Assembly: GCA_036337765.1 (NCBI GenBank)
Contig: JAYZDP010000130.1
Coordinates: 1-30,418, forward strand
Source: JAYZDP01 sp036337765
GTDB taxonomy: Bacteria; Acidobacteriota; Thermoanaerobaculia; Multivoradales; Multivoraceae
DNA length: 30,418 nucleotides
Direction: 5' to 3'
This document shows, piece by piece, positions 1 to 8,256 of this stretch (position 1 is the first letter of the stretch; the number at the start of each line of letters is the position of its first letter). Position numbers and translations under genes: made by a program. The notes under the pieces were generated by a model that was not told where the DNA came from, ran no database searches, and saw only the letters and a program-made list of their open reading frames with translations.

Positions 1-1258
1 TCCCCTGCATCAGATTGATGAACATGTTGTCGACCGAGCGGTGTCCGGAGCCCGACCAGTTGCGCGGATCCACGACGTTCGGGTTCGACGGTGAGTTATC
101 GAAGTAGCCGACGAGGTGGAGGATCGTGCCCTTCGGCAGCAGTGGGGTGGCGTCCTCCTCGTACTGGTATACGCGCACCCAGTTGTGGTCGTAGCCGGCG
201 CAGTTCAGCGTCCACGAGGTCACTCCATAGGTGGCCTCGAGGCACATGCGGACGCCCGGAGCGTGCATGTGGGGCTCGAAGACAGTGACGCGGGTGTTGT
301 GGGTCAAGGTGAGGAACGCCTCGTGACGCTGGTCCGCCTCCATCGGCCGGATGTCGAGGTCGGGGCCGTTGCCGAAGAAGAGGAATTGGGTCTGTTTCCC
401 CGGCTCGTAGCCTTTGGGATGGAACTTGAAGCCGATCTCTAGCCGTGCGGTGGTCGGGGTGCCGTTCGCGTGCACGTGCACCGACGGCAGCATCAGGGTC
501 GAGCCCGCCTTGATCAGGCGACCCGACTCCTGGGGGAAGAAGTCGGCGTTGCGGCCGACCTCGTGCACCGGCCAGAAGCCGCTGGACGACCTGCCTTCCG
601 GGCCGACGATGAAGGGGCCCGCGTGGTGGACGACGAAGAGGCCGCCGACCGTATCGCGTGTCGACTCGCCAGTCGCGACGCTGCGCTCCTTGTACTCAAA
701 GGCGGCCACGTAGCGATCTTCCTTGTTTTCCATCGGCACGGCACCGAGGCTGCCCCACCAGTCGGGCGCGTTGGCGGGGACGTCGAACGACTTCGACGTC
801 ACGATCAGATCGGGCTCGCCGATCTGCCAATCGTCGGCGTCGCGAAAGGTGCGAGCCGCCGGCATGTCGCCCGGGTCACCCTCCTTGGCCCCCGTCTCCA
901 CCCAGCGGCTGATGAGATCGATCTCCTGCTCTGAGAGCGACGGGTCGTCCTTGAAGTCCTGGATCCCGATGTTGCGCTCGATGAACCACGGCGGCATCAC
1001 GCCCTGGCGGTCACGCAGAGCCGTGCGCTTGCGGATGGAGCGTGCCCACGGACGTACCTCGTCGTAGGTGAGAAGCGACATCGGCGCCAACGAGTCGGGT
1101 CGATGACAGTTCTGGCAGCTCCGCTGCAGGATGGGTGCGATGTCCTTCGAGAAGGTCACCTCGGTCGCGTCCGCCGCGAGCGCGGGGCCGCCTACGAGGC
1201 AAGCGAAGATCGCGGCGACTAAGTAGGGGCTTGTGCGCTTCTGGCTGGTCACGTGCAT
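1..1258 (-). CDS. Exported mono-haem cytochrome c / copper-monooxygenase-like protein (3' end outside window)
   Basis: The frame is open from an ATG at 1258 to the left edge, so the C-terminus is missing; about 419 codons are visible. A good Shine-Dalgarno (CAGGAG, 6 nt before the ATG) supports this start. The N-terminus is a signal peptide (basic QKR, hydrophobic stretch, ALA cleavage site near residue 28). One haem site, CQNCH, lies at residues 48-52, followed by a motif-rich region with MPPWF that is usual in planctomycete/acidobacterial cytochrome domains. The second half has PHMHAPG, CAGYDHNW and YFDNSPSNPNVVDPRN, which resemble the C-terminal half of copper type II ascorbate-dependent monooxygenases (PHM/DBH fold). 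The product is probably periplasmic and redox active; its substrate is unknown. This class of fusion is common in Acidobacteriota and Bacteroidota (family knowledge). Family assignment is fairly sure, function is not. Confidence 0.85.
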   Translation of the reverse strand, partial: MHVTSQKRTSPYLVAAIFACLVGGPALAADATEVTFSKDIAPILQRSCQNCHRPDSLAPMSLLTYDEVRPWARSIRKRTALRDRQGVMPPWFIERNIGIQDFKDDPSLSEQEIDLISRWVETGAKEGDPGDMPAARTFRDADDWQIGEPDLIVTSKSFDVPANAPDWWGSLGAVPMENKEDRYVAAFEYKERSVATGESTRDTVGGLFVVHHAGPFIVGPEGRSSSGFWPVHEVGRNADFFPQESGRLIKAGSTLMLPSVHVHANGTPTTARLEIGFKFHPKGYEPGKQTQFLFFGNGPDLDIRPMEADQRHEAFLTLTHNTRVTVFEPHMHAPGVRMCLEATYGVTSWTLNCAGYDHNWVRVYQYEEDATPLLPKGTILHLVGYFDNSPSNPNVVDPRNWSGSGHRSVDNMFINLMQG

Positions 1259-1349
1259 GGGACGCTCCTGACTGAGGGCACCCATGGGGCCCGCCCCCGG
1301 CGAAGTCACTAGTGCGGCCGCGATCCTAGCAGGCTCGCACTGTCGCCCC

Positions 1350-1532
1350 TCACCCTTGGCCCAGCACCTGAATCGGGTCAGTGGCGGCGGCACGGCGAGC
1401 CGGGACCAGCGAAGCGACAACGGCGATCGAAAGGAAGATCGCCACTACAGTGACCCAGGTGGCTGGATCGGTCGGCGCGACGTCGTAGAGCAGGACCTTC
1501 AGAAAGCGGGTCAGGGCGAACGCAGCGGCCAC
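1350..1532 (-). pseudogene. C-terminal remnant of an FtsX/MacB-type ABC permease
   Basis: This short frame encodes about 60 residues: a hydrophobic segment (WVTVVAIFLSIAVVASLVPA) followed by RRAAATDPIQVL. The pattern 'PARRA...DP..VL' right after the last membrane helix is the hallmark C-terminus of FtsX/MacB-like permeases, including the large duplicated permeases common in Acidobacteriota (family knowledge). Such proteins have 400-900 residues; here only the last helix and tail survive. The GTG at 1532 lies 10 nt past the aldo/keto reductase stop codon and is not a credible start. I read it as the tail of a deleted permease gene. Confidence 0.7.
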
Positions 1533-1542
1533 TCTTCGGCGG

Positions 1543-2556
1543 CTAGCGCTTTTTCATACCTGGCGGAATGAGCGCCTGGGGTGAGCCGACGTAGGTGGGC
1601 ACGCCCTCGTCGGCGAAGACCACGTCGATCTGCGAGCGGATGTCGTCGCCGAGGCGCCAGTCGGCGGCGGCCACGTTCTCTTTCAGCTCCCGCTCGTTAC
1701 GCATCCCGACCAGGGCGACCGACACGGCGGGGTGGCCCAGCACCCAGGCGATGGCGAGCTGTGCGACCGACTTGCCGTTGGCCACGGCGATGTCTTTTAG
1801 CCGTTTGGTGACGCGGATCTCTTTGAGGAAGGGCTCCGCCTCGAACAGTGGCAGGTCGAAGGCCTGGCCCCGCGAGCGCCAGTCGTTGGTGGCGAAGGTC
1901 GTGTCAGGAGTGAAGGCTCCGGTGCAAAGACCGAAACCCAGCGAGCCATAGGCCATATAGCCGACCTGGTTCTCCAGGCACCAGGGCAGCACCGCCGCCT
2001 CCATCCGCCGGTCGAAGAGGTGATAGCCGACCTGGTTCACGGCCAGATTGCCGTAGCGTTGGCATTCCTCCAGCAACGTGACGTCGAAGTTCGATACGCC
2101 GTAGTAGCGGATCTTGCCGTCGGCGACTAGGCGCTCGAGTGCCCGCATCGGCTCCTCCATGGGTGTTTCGTGGTCGGGCCAGTGGATCATCAGGAGATCG
2201 ATGACGTCGGTCTGTAGCCGCTCGAGGCAGACCTCGGCGCGGGCGATGACGTAGTCGTGGGTCGAGTCGAGCCCGGATATGCGGTTGTCCTCGTTGTAGC
2301 GGAAGCCGACTTTGGTGGCGAGGATGATCTCGTTGCGCCGATCGCCCAGGGCTTTGGCGAGTAGCTCCTCGGAGTGGAAGGGTCCGTAGACCTCCGCGGT
2401 GTCGAAGAGCGTAATGCCGTGGTCGATGGCGAGGTTGACGGCCTTCGAGGCTTCGGCGACGTCGATATCGCCGTACATCGTGGTCGACAGCTCCCAGGTG
2501 CCGAAACCGATGGCGGAGGTGACCAGATCGGTGTTGCCGATGCGTCGTTTTTCCAT
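1543..2556 (-). CDS. Aldo/keto reductase
   Basis: A 337-residue NAD(P)H-dependent oxidoreductase of the aldo/keto reductase family (TIM barrel, cytosolic). From the ATG at 2556 the protein starts MEKRRIGNTDLVTSAIGFGTW, the standard first strand of the family. An upstream in-frame ATG at 2592 would add 12 unrelated residues and is rejected. The catalytic tetrad is present: Asp52, Tyr57 (in FDTAEVYG), Lys82 (ATKVGF) and His125 (IHWPD). The usual GVSNF and WVLGHP...V.LVGMRN segments follow, so the barrel is complete. The substrate cannot be told. The gene sits directly on the break point of a truncated channel gene upstream and is followed 10 nt later by a permease remnant, so its present surroundings look rearranged. 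No clear Shine-Dalgarno is visible. Confidence 0.92.
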   Translation of the reverse strand: MEKRRIGNTDLVTSAIGFGTWELSTTMYGDIDVAEASKAVNLAIDHGITLFDTAEVYGPFHSEELLAKALGDRRNEIILATKVGFRYNEDNRISGLDSTHDYVIARAEVCLERLQTDVIDLLMIHWPDHETPMEEPMRALERLVADGKIRYYGVSNFDVTLLEECQRYGNLAVNQVGYHLFDRRMEAAVLPWCLENQVGYMAYGSLGFGLCTGAFTPDTTFATNDWRSRGQAFDLPLFEAEPFLKEIRVTKRLKDIAVANGKSVAQLAIAWVLGHPAVSVALVGMRNERELKENVAAADWRLGDDIRSQIDVVFADEGVPTYVGSPQALIPPGMKKR

Positions 2557-2600
2557 GGGCGAATGTGACCATCTTCGTAGAATCTGGTCCATACCTTTTT

Positions 2601-2975
2601 GTGGCGGTCGTCGCTGTTGGTAACGATGGCGTGGATGTCCTCGATCTCGATCTCGATCTGGGGGAACAGATCGCCTCGCACGTCCCCGAGAATCACCCGA
2701 TGGCCGTCTTCCATGAGCCTGCGATCCGCATCTTCGTCGGACTCCACGATCAGCGTCTCCTGCCCCGCGATGCGCAGCTGCTCGATGAGGTCGGACACCG
2801 CGGGCCCGTACCCGAACACCAGGACGCCGTCGGTAAGTGGGGGGGCCAGTCGCGGAACCTGGCGCTCAAGCGCTCCTCGCGCGGCCATCCCGGCTTGGTA
2901 GAGAAAGGCCGTCAGGACGATGAACACGACCAGCGCGCCGACCAGGGTCAGCAACCGCTGCATGGAACGCCGCAT
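2601..2975 (-). pseudogene. Truncated TrkA-N/RCK potassium-channel-like protein
   Basis: The frame starts at 2975 with one membrane helix (LLTLVGALVVFIVLTAFLY), then a Rossmann dinucleotide-binding start (VLVFGYGPAV), an acidic strand end (LIVESDED), GHRVILGDV and IHAIVTNSDD. This is the first half of a TrkA-N/RCK domain. Homologues continue for at least 60-100 more residues. Here the family sequence stops near 2604 and the frame continues out of phase through the start of the aldo/keto reductase gene, ending only at 2190. The pore region expected between the first helix and the RCK domain also appears to be missing. The product is unlikely to work as a channel. It starts 20 nt after the smc stop codon and has its own TAGAAT box 6 nt before the ATG. 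Confidence 0.7.
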
Positions 2976-2981
2976 ACGCGG

Positions 2982-2987
2982 ATTCTA
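2982..2987 (-). promoter_or_regulatory. -10-like box (TAGAAT) 6 nt before the RCK remnant start
   Basis: On the minus strand TAGAAT is followed by 6 nt and the ATG at 2975. There is no Shine-Dalgarno. The spacing would put the transcript start at or next to the start codon, i.e. a leaderless transcript. The same arrangement occurs before three other genes in this window. No convincing -35 box is seen. Confidence 0.4.
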
Positions 2988-2995
2988 GTTGCGCG

Positions 2996-5900
2996 CTACG
3001 CGGAGACCTGCTCGGACGGCGGATGGATCTCGTCGAGCTCGACGGCTACCAGCTTCGACACGCCCTTCTCTTCCATCGTCACCCCGTAGAGCGTCGAGGC
3101 GACCTCCATCGTCAGCTTGTTGTGACTGATGATGAGGAACTGGATGTCGAGTGAGTAGCGGCGCAGGAGCTCGACGAAGCGAAGCACGTTGGCGTCGTCG
3201 AGCGGCGCATCGACTTCATCCAGGATGCAGAAGGGCGAGGGTTTGGTGCGGAACAGTCCGAACAGCAGTGCGACCGCGGTCAGCGCCTTTTCACCGCCCG
3301 ACAGCAGAGTGATGTTCTGGAGCTTCTTGCCTGGTGGGCGCGCCACGATCTCGATGCCGCTCTCGAGAATGTCGTTCTCGTCGAGCAGCCGCATCTCGGC
3401 CTCGCCACCGCGGAAGAGCTCTTGGAAGACCGCGGCGAAGTGCTCGTTGACCTTCTCGAAGGTCTCGCGAAACCGCTCGCTGGAGGTCTCGTTGATGTCG
3501 CGGATGGTCTTGCGCAGGGTGTCGATCGAGCCCTGGACGTCGGCACGCTGCTCGGTCAGGAACCGATGACGCTCTTCCTGCTCGGCGTACTCGTCGGCGG
3601 CGAGCAGGTTGACCGGTCCGTGGCGATCGAGCGCCTGGCGATGCTCTTCGAGCCTTAGCTCGAGCTGATCGATAGTCCCCGGCTCGGCAGCCTGCTCCTC
3701 TGCGAGCTCGGGCGTGTCGGCTTCGCGATCGGCGAGGGCCTCGCGAATGGGCTCGCCGAATCGTTCGGTGTAGCTGTCGTCGAGGTGGCTTGCCTCCTGG
3801 CCGAGCGCGGCCTCGTCGACCCGAACGTCCTCGATCCGGCCGCGTCGATCCTCACGCTCGGCGCGCGCGCCTTCGACCCGCTCCTCGCGGTCGCGTAGCT
3901 CTTGGCGTTTGGTCCCGAGCTCCTCCTCGGCGCGCCGGACAGCCACGGCGCCTTCGTCGCGTCCCTCGAGGGCCGCCTGCAGCTCTGAGTCCGCCTCGCG
4001 GATGCCGGCGGCGAGATCGATGCGCCGAGCTTCGAGCGCTCCCGCCTCGTCCTCCCAAGCGTGACTCTGGTGGCGGAGATCAGAGATCTGCCCCTCGACC
4101 CGCTCGGCCTCGACCCGGTGGGCGTCGAGACGCTCGCTCAGCAGGTCGAGCTTGCCGCGCCGGCCGGCGCCGGCGGTGGAGAGAAGCTCGCGGCGCTCCC
4201 TGGCCGTCGCCAGCTCCTGCTCAGACGCGTCGAAGCTCTCTTCGAGCTCACCGTGTCGGGACAGGCTATTGGTTAGGAGCGCTTGCAGCTTCTCGCGCCG
4301 CGTCGCGGTGGCCTCGATCTCGTCAACGATTCGACCCTGCGTCTCTTCCAGGCCCCGACGGGCGCCGTCGAGCTCCTCGCGGCGCGCCAGCGCCTCGTCG
4401 TGCCGCGCCGTGGCGACGGCGAGCTCGCGGCGCAAACCGTGCAGGGTCTGCTCGACCTGGTGCGAATGCTCGGCCTGCAGTGTGCGCGTACCGATCAGGG
4501 TTTCTAGCCGATGCCCGACGTTGCGCAGGGCCTCCTCGGTGCGGGGCAACTCGCGGCTGATCTCCACGATCTCGCGGCGGCGGGCGAAGGTCCCGGGTCG
4601 TGCCTCTTCTCCCTGGATGCGGATCAGCCCACCGTGCGCGTACAGGCGGTCGCGGCTGAGGAAGGCGATGCCCGGGTTCAGACGGGCGAGGCGCTCGGCG
4701 TCAGCGCCACTGTCGACGAGAAACGCCGGCGGCAGGCTGGTGGCGTACTCCTCAGGAAGGCCGAGGGCCGTGGACAGACTCTGGCGGATCGCAGAATCGG
4801 CAGGCACGCGGCTGACCCGGATGTCGTCGCTGCCGGCCTGCAGCAATGTGCCGCGGGCACCCGCCGCGCTCATCAGCGAGGCCAAGGTCATCGGGTCCTC
4901 GTCGCGAGGCACCAAGACTGCGTCGCGAACGGCCTCGAGGTAGAGATCGATCGAGTGCTCCCACTCAGGGGGCACGCGCAGGCTGTCGGCGAGGAAGGCG
5001 GGCTCGTCGATCCCCGCTCCGGCCAGCGCAGTGCAGACCGTCGAGCGGCGCTCCCTCTCCTCTTCCTCGAGCTCGTCGAGGAATCGGGAGCGCTGCCCGA
5101 GGCGCGTCGCCTCGGTGCGCAGCATGTCCCGCTGCTCGAGGGCCGCCGCCTCCTCGTCGAGCGTCGACTGCAGGCCCGCGGAGGCCTGTTCGAGCTCGGC
5201 CTGGGTCTCCTCGATCCGGCCCTCGAGATCAGCCGTCTGGAGGCTCGCCTGCGACAGGATCCGGTCGGCCGTGGCGTGCTGCTGCGCGAGCCTGGCGATC
5301 TCAGCGAGGTTGTGGTCCTTGCGGTAGCTCGACTTCTCGGCCTCGATACGCTCTTCGTGGAGCCGCGCCTGATGGCTGGCGACCTCGGCGTTAGAGGCGA
5401 GGATCTCAGCCCGTACCGTCTCCAGCCGAGCCTTCGCGGTGGCCAGCGCCTCGCGCGCACGCTCGAGCTCCTGAACGTCGAGGGCCACGGCCTCGCGCGC
5501 GCTGCCGAGCTCCGACTCGAGCTCGTGGTGGCGCGAGCTCGAGGCCTCGAGGGCACCGGTCAAAGTTGCGATCTCGTGCTCGAGCCGCTGCGCGAGCTCC
5601 TCGCCGCGTCGGGAGCGCTCCACGGCCTCTTCGATCGCCTGGCGGGAGCCGCGCAGGAACTCTTGGCGCCCTTCGATCCGGGCGAGCAGCTCGGCCTGCC
5701 GAGCGTGGGTCGTACTCAGGCCCTCGACGAGAGCCTCGGCGGCTTCACGGCCCGAAGCGAGCGCCGCCTCTTCGTGTGACAGAGCCGCTCCGAGCTCGGC
5801 GTCCTCGGCGCGCAACCGGGTGAGGAGATCCTGCTTTGCGGCGAGCTCGGCCTGCGCTCGGTCCCACTTGGCGAACAGCACCGTGCTCAGCAGGCCCTCG

Positions 5901-6568
5901 AAGGCCTCCTCGCTTTCCCGGTAGCGTCGGGCGGCGTTCGCCTGGCGCTTGAGTGAGCGCAGCGAGCGGTCGATCTCCGAGATCACGTCGTCGAGGCGCT
6001 CGAGATTGCCGACCGCCTCCTCGAGCTTGATCTCAGCGACGCGCTTGCGAGCCTTGTAGCGGGTGATGCCCGCGGCCTCCTCGAGCAACTTGCGCCGCTC
6101 CTGAGGCTTGCCAGACACGATCGTCTCCACCTGCCCCTGGCCGATCACCGAATAGGCGCGGATGCCGAGACCGGTGTCCATCAGCAGATCGCGGATCTGG
6201 TGCAGCGCGACCACCTTGCCGTTCAAGCGATACTGGCTCTCGCCGGTACGAAAGACGCGGCGGTGGATCTCGATCTCACCGTCGATCGCGGTCTCGAGAG
6301 CGGGGTCGGCATCGAGCTTCAGGCTCACCTCGGCCATGCCGAGCGGACGACGACCCTGCGAGCCGGAGAAGATCACGTCCTCCATGCGCTGACCGCGCAG
6401 GAACTTCGCGCTCTGCTCTCCGAGCGCCCAGGTGAGCGCCTCGGCCAGGTTGGACTTGCCGCAGCCGTTGGGGCCGACAATGGCCGTGATTCCGGGCGCG
6501 AACTCAGTCGACACCGGGTCGACGAAGGACTTGAACCCGGAGATTTCGAGTCGTCGGAGGCGCAGCAT
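2996..6568 (-). CDS. smc: Chromosome segregation/condensation ATPase SMC
   Basis: A complete 1190-residue SMC protein that organises and condenses the chromosome as a dimer with ScpA/ScpB. The N-terminal ATPase half has RLEISGFKSF and a Walker A loop (GPNGCGKS, residues 32-39), with the Q-loop near residue 144. A long coiled coil rich in Glu, Arg, Ala and Leu follows, with the hinge domain at about 510-665 and the returning coil after it. The C-terminal ATPase half has the signature LSGGE (about 1089-1093) and Walker B ILDEVDAPLDD (about 1115). Length is normal for bacterial SMC. The ATG at 6568 gives the classic N-terminus. scpA, scpB, ftsY and rnc, frequent neighbours of smc, are not in the window. 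It is divergent from pyrR across 189 nt. Confidence 0.98.
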   Translation of the reverse strand: MLRLRRLEISGFKSFVDPVSTEFAPGITAIVGPNGCGKSNLAEALTWALGEQSAKFLRGQRMEDVIFSGSQGRRPLGMAEVSLKLDADPALETAIDGEIEIHRRVFRTGESQYRLNGKVVALHQIRDLLMDTGLGIRAYSVIGQGQVETIVSGKPQERRKLLEEAAGITRYKARKRVAEIKLEEAVGNLERLDDVISEIDRSLRSLKRQANAARRYRESEEAFEGLLSTVLFAKWDRAQAELAAKQDLLTRLRAEDAELGAALSHEEAALASGREAAEALVEGLSTTHARQAELLARIEGRQEFLRGSRQAIEEAVERSRRGEELAQRLEHEIATLTGALEASSSRHHELESELGSAREAVALDVQELERAREALATAKARLETVRAEILASNAEVASHQARLHEERIEAEKSSYRKDHNLAEIARLAQQHATADRILSQASLQTADLEGRIEETQAELEQASAGLQSTLDEEAAALEQRDMLRTEATRLGQRSRFLDELEEEERERRSTVCTALAGAGIDEPAFLADSLRVPPEWEHSIDLYLEAVRDAVLVPRDEDPMTLASLMSAAGARGTLLQAGSDDIRVSRVPADSAIRQSLSTALGLPEEYATSLPPAFLVDSGADAERLARLNPGIAFLSRDRLYAHGGLIRIQGEEARPGTFARRREIVEISRELPRTEEALRNVGHRLETLIGTRTLQAEHSHQVEQTLHGLRRELAVATARHDEALARREELDGARRGLEETQGRIVDEIEATATRREKLQALLTNSLSRHGELEESFDASEQELATARERRELLSTAGAGRRGKLDLLSERLDAHRVEAERVEGQISDLRHQSHAWEDEAGALEARRIDLAAGIREADSELQAALEGRDEGAVAVRRAEEELGTKRQELRDREERVEGARAEREDRRGRIEDVRVDEAALGQEASHLDDSYTERFGEPIREALADREADTPELAEEQAAEPGTIDQLELRLEEHRQALDRHGPVNLLAADEYAEQEERHRFLTEQRADVQGSIDTLRKTIRDINETSSERFRETFEKVNEHFAAVFQELFRGGEAEMRLLDENDILESGIEIVARPPGKKLQNITLLSGGEKALTAVALLFGLFRTKPSPFCILDEVDAPLDDANVLRFVELLRRYSLDIQFLIISHNKLTMEVASTLYGVTMEEKGVSKLVAVELDEIHPPSEQVSA

Positions 6569-6579
6569 CGATCGGCCGG

Positions 6580-6609
6580 ACGATAGCAGAGCGTTTCCGC
6601 GACCTACAA
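6580..6609 (-). promoter_or_regulatory. Candidate smc promoter
   Basis: On the minus strand TTGTAG (6609-6604) is followed by an 18-nt spacer and TATCGT (6585-6580), 11 nt before the smc ATG. Both hexamers are imperfect sigma-70 boxes. There is no Shine-Dalgarno in the short leader. Confidence 0.35.
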
Positions 6610-6626
6610 GGTCTAGGGCCTCTTTC

Positions 6627-6643
6627 TCTTGTCATATACAAGA
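6627..6643. repeat. Perfect inverted repeat between smc and pyrR
   Basis: TCTTGT-N5-ACAAGA, a 17-bp perfect palindrome with 6-bp arms in an AT-rich patch of an otherwise GC-rich region, centred between two divergent genes. The shape and position suit a dimeric repressor's operator, but it could also be a short RNA hairpin. No known family consensus is matched. Confidence 0.4.
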
Positions 6644-6674
6644 TATTGGGGTGTAGGGGCTTAGGAGCATGTCG

Positions 6675-6710
6675 ATGAATGCAGAAAAGAGTATCGCCTT
6701 GTTCGCGTAA
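6675..6710 (+). other. Short ORF (11 codons) with Shine-Dalgarno upstream of pyrR
   Basis: AGGAG (6663-6667) is followed 7 nt later by an ATG and the peptide MNAEKSIALFA, then a TAA stop. A small imperfect hairpin (GTGGG...CCCAC, 6711-6732) follows at once. It could be a leader peptide of the pyrimidine cluster, but there is no U-run terminator and a possible pyrR promoter overlaps it, so coding is uncertain. Confidence 0.25.
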
Positions 6711-6727
6711 GTGGGTTTCGTTACGAT
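6699..6727 (+). promoter_or_regulatory. Candidate promoter of the pyr cluster
   Basis: TTGTTC (6699-6704), a 17-nt spacer and TACGAT (6722-6727) lie about 30 nt before the pyrR start. The -35 is weak and the -10 fair. If it is used, the leader is only about 24 nt, too short for a Bacillus-type PyrR attenuator. Confidence 0.35.
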
Positions 6728-6757
6728 CCCACGGACCTCGGCACACCCCTGCCCGCC

Positions 6758-7309
6758 GTGCCTCGAAGCACCCCAATTCTCGACGAGCGCCAGACCCTTC
6801 GGGCGTTGCGTCGTATGGCGGGCGAGGTGGTCGAGAAAGCCGGCGAGGCGCAGGATCTGATCCTGGTCGGTATCCGTACCCGCGGCGTGCCGATCGCCGA
6901 AGCCTTCGCCTCGCAGATCGAGGAGATCGAGGGCACCCGCCCGCCGATCGGGCTGCTCGACATCACGCTGTACCGCGACGATCTGTCGACGATCGGCCCG
7001 CAGCCGAAGGTGCGGGAGACGCGGCTGCCGGTGTCGGTCGACGGCCGGGTGGTGGTGCTGTGCGATGACGTCCTTTTCACCGGCCGCACGATCCGGGCGG
7101 CGCTGGATGCGCTCAACGACTACGGTCGACCCAAGTCGGTCAAGCTCGCCGTGCTCGTCGATCGCGGCCACCGCGAGCTGCCCATTCAGGCGGACGTGGT
7201 CGGTCGGGTGATCGAGACCTCCGCAGACCAGGAGGTACGGGTCCACCTCGAGGCGACCGATGGCGAGACCTTCGTGGAGCTGCTCGACGCCGAGAGGGCC
7301 GGAGGATGA
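6758..7309 (+). CDS. pyrR: PyrR, bifunctional pyr operon regulator / uracil phosphoribosyltransferase
   Basis: A 183-residue PyrR of normal length. It opens with ILDE..., has LVGIRTRG and LDITLYRDDL, typical of PyrR, and the PRPP-binding loop VVLCDDVLFTGRTI at residues 99-112. In known systems PyrR senses UMP and controls pyrimidine genes by RNA binding, and also converts uracil to UMP. The chosen start is a GTG at 6758; no Shine-Dalgarno is evident. It heads a tight cluster: the stop codon overlaps the pyrB start (ATGA). No standard PyrR-binding terminator/antiterminator leader is visible upstream, so the regulatory mode here is open. Confidence 0.96.
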   Translation: MPRSTPILDERQTLRALRRMAGEVVEKAGEAQDLILVGIRTRGVPIAEAFASQIEEIEGTRPPIGLLDITLYRDDLSTIGPQPKVRETRLPVSVDGRVVVLCDDVLFTGRTIRAALDALNDYGRPKSVKLAVLVDRGHRELPIQADVVGRVIETSADQEVRVHLEATDGETFVELLDAERAGG

Positions 7310-8256
7310 GCGACACAACGCTCACCCCGGCCTGGAATCGGCGGCACCTGCTGGGCGTCTCCGAGCTCAGCGTCGACGACGTCGGCCTGATCCTCGACAC
7401 GGCCGAGTCGTTTCGCGAGGTGGCCAGCCGGCCGATCAAGAAAGTCCCTACGTTACGCGGTAAGACTCTGCTTGGGCTCTTCTTCGAGCCGTCGACGCGA
7501 ACCAGCTCAAGCTTCGAGATTGCCGCCAAGCGGCTGTCGGCGGACTGGGTCAACTTCTCGACCGCGTCGTCATCATTGAAGAAGGGGGAGAGCCTCCTCG
7601 ACACGGCGCGCAACCTCGAAGCCATGTCGCCCGACGCGGTGGTCGTGCGTCATTCCCAGCCCGGGGTACCCGAGATGCTGGCGGCTCAGGCTCGGTGCAG
7701 CGTGATCAATGCCGGTGATGGGGCTCGATCCCACCCGACGCAGGCGCTGCTCGACGCTTTCACGATCCGGCGTGAAAAGGGCGCGATCGAGGGGCTCAAG
7801 GTCGCGATCGTCGGAGACATCGAGCACAGCCGGGTCGCGCGCTCCAACGTCGCGCTGCTGACGCGGCTCGGCGCAAGGGTGACCCTTGCCGGTCCGCTGA
7901 GCATGATGCCGGTGCAAGCGCACGCGCTCGGCGCCGAGGTAGCGACCTCGGTCGACGAGGCGGTTGCGGACAAGGACGTCGTGATGATTTTACGCATCCA
8001 GCTCGAGCGCCAGCACCGCGGCCTCTTCCCCTCGGTGCGCGAGTACTTCGACTTGTTTGCGCTCACCGCCGATCGTTTGGCGCTGGCGAAGAGTGATGCC
8101 ATCGTGCTGCACCCGGGTCCGATCAACCGCGGGGTCGAGATCGCCTCGGAACTCGCCGACGGACCCGCCTCGGTGATCCTCGACCAAGTGGCGAATGGCG
8201 TCGCGGTGCGGATGGCGATTCTCTATCTCCTGGCTGGCACCGGAGGTGACGGGTGA
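7306..8256 (+). CDS. pyrB: Aspartate carbamoyltransferase catalytic subunit
   Basis: A 316-residue enzyme that makes N-carbamoyl-L-aspartate from carbamoyl phosphate and aspartate, the first committed step of pyrimidine synthesis. The carbamoyl-phosphate loop FFEPSTRTSSSFE is at residues 59-71, the lysine loop SSLKKGES at 89-96, HPTQALLD at 143-150, the aspartate-binding RIQLER near 230 and HPGPINRG at 269-276. All are typical of PyrB. Length is normal. The ATG overlaps the pyrR stop, and the preceding GGAGG serves as ribosome-binding site. No pyrI regulatory subunit is present, as in most bacteria with PyrR. Confidence 0.98.
   Translation: MSDTTLTPAWNRRHLLGVSELSVDDVGLILDTAESFREVASRPIKKVPTLRGKTLLGLFFEPSTRTSSSFEIAAKRLSADWVNFSTASSSLKKGESLLDTARNLEAMSPDAVVVRHSQPGVPEMLAAQARCSVINAGDGARSHPTQALLDAFTIRREKGAIEGLKVAIVGDIEHSRVARSNVALLTRLGARVTLAGPLSMMPVQAHALGAEVATSVDEAVADKDVVMILRIQLERQHRGLFPSVREYFDLFALTADRLALAKSDAIVLHPGPINRGVEIASELADGPASVILDQVANGVAVRMAILYLLAGTGGDG

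Noticed and set aside
1308..1321. Adjacent SpeI and NotI sites (ACTAGTGCGGCCGC) that look like a cloning polylinker
   Set aside because: No further vector-like sequence surrounds them, and a NotI site is not rare in GC-rich DNA; probably chance, though a chimera cannot be fully excluded.
2565..3089. Plus-strand frame between the reductase and smc
   Set aside because: Antisense to the RCK remnant and the smc 3' end; no independent support.
4511..5779. Long plus-strand open frame (422 codons) opposite smc
   Set aside because: It is antisense to the coiled-coil part of smc, with no family motifs and a composition typical of a GC-rich shadow frame.
6504..7318. Minus-strand frames covering the smc-pyrR gap and pyrR
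   Set aside because: Shadows of pyrR; they would also span the AT-rich intergenic region without a plausible start or domain.
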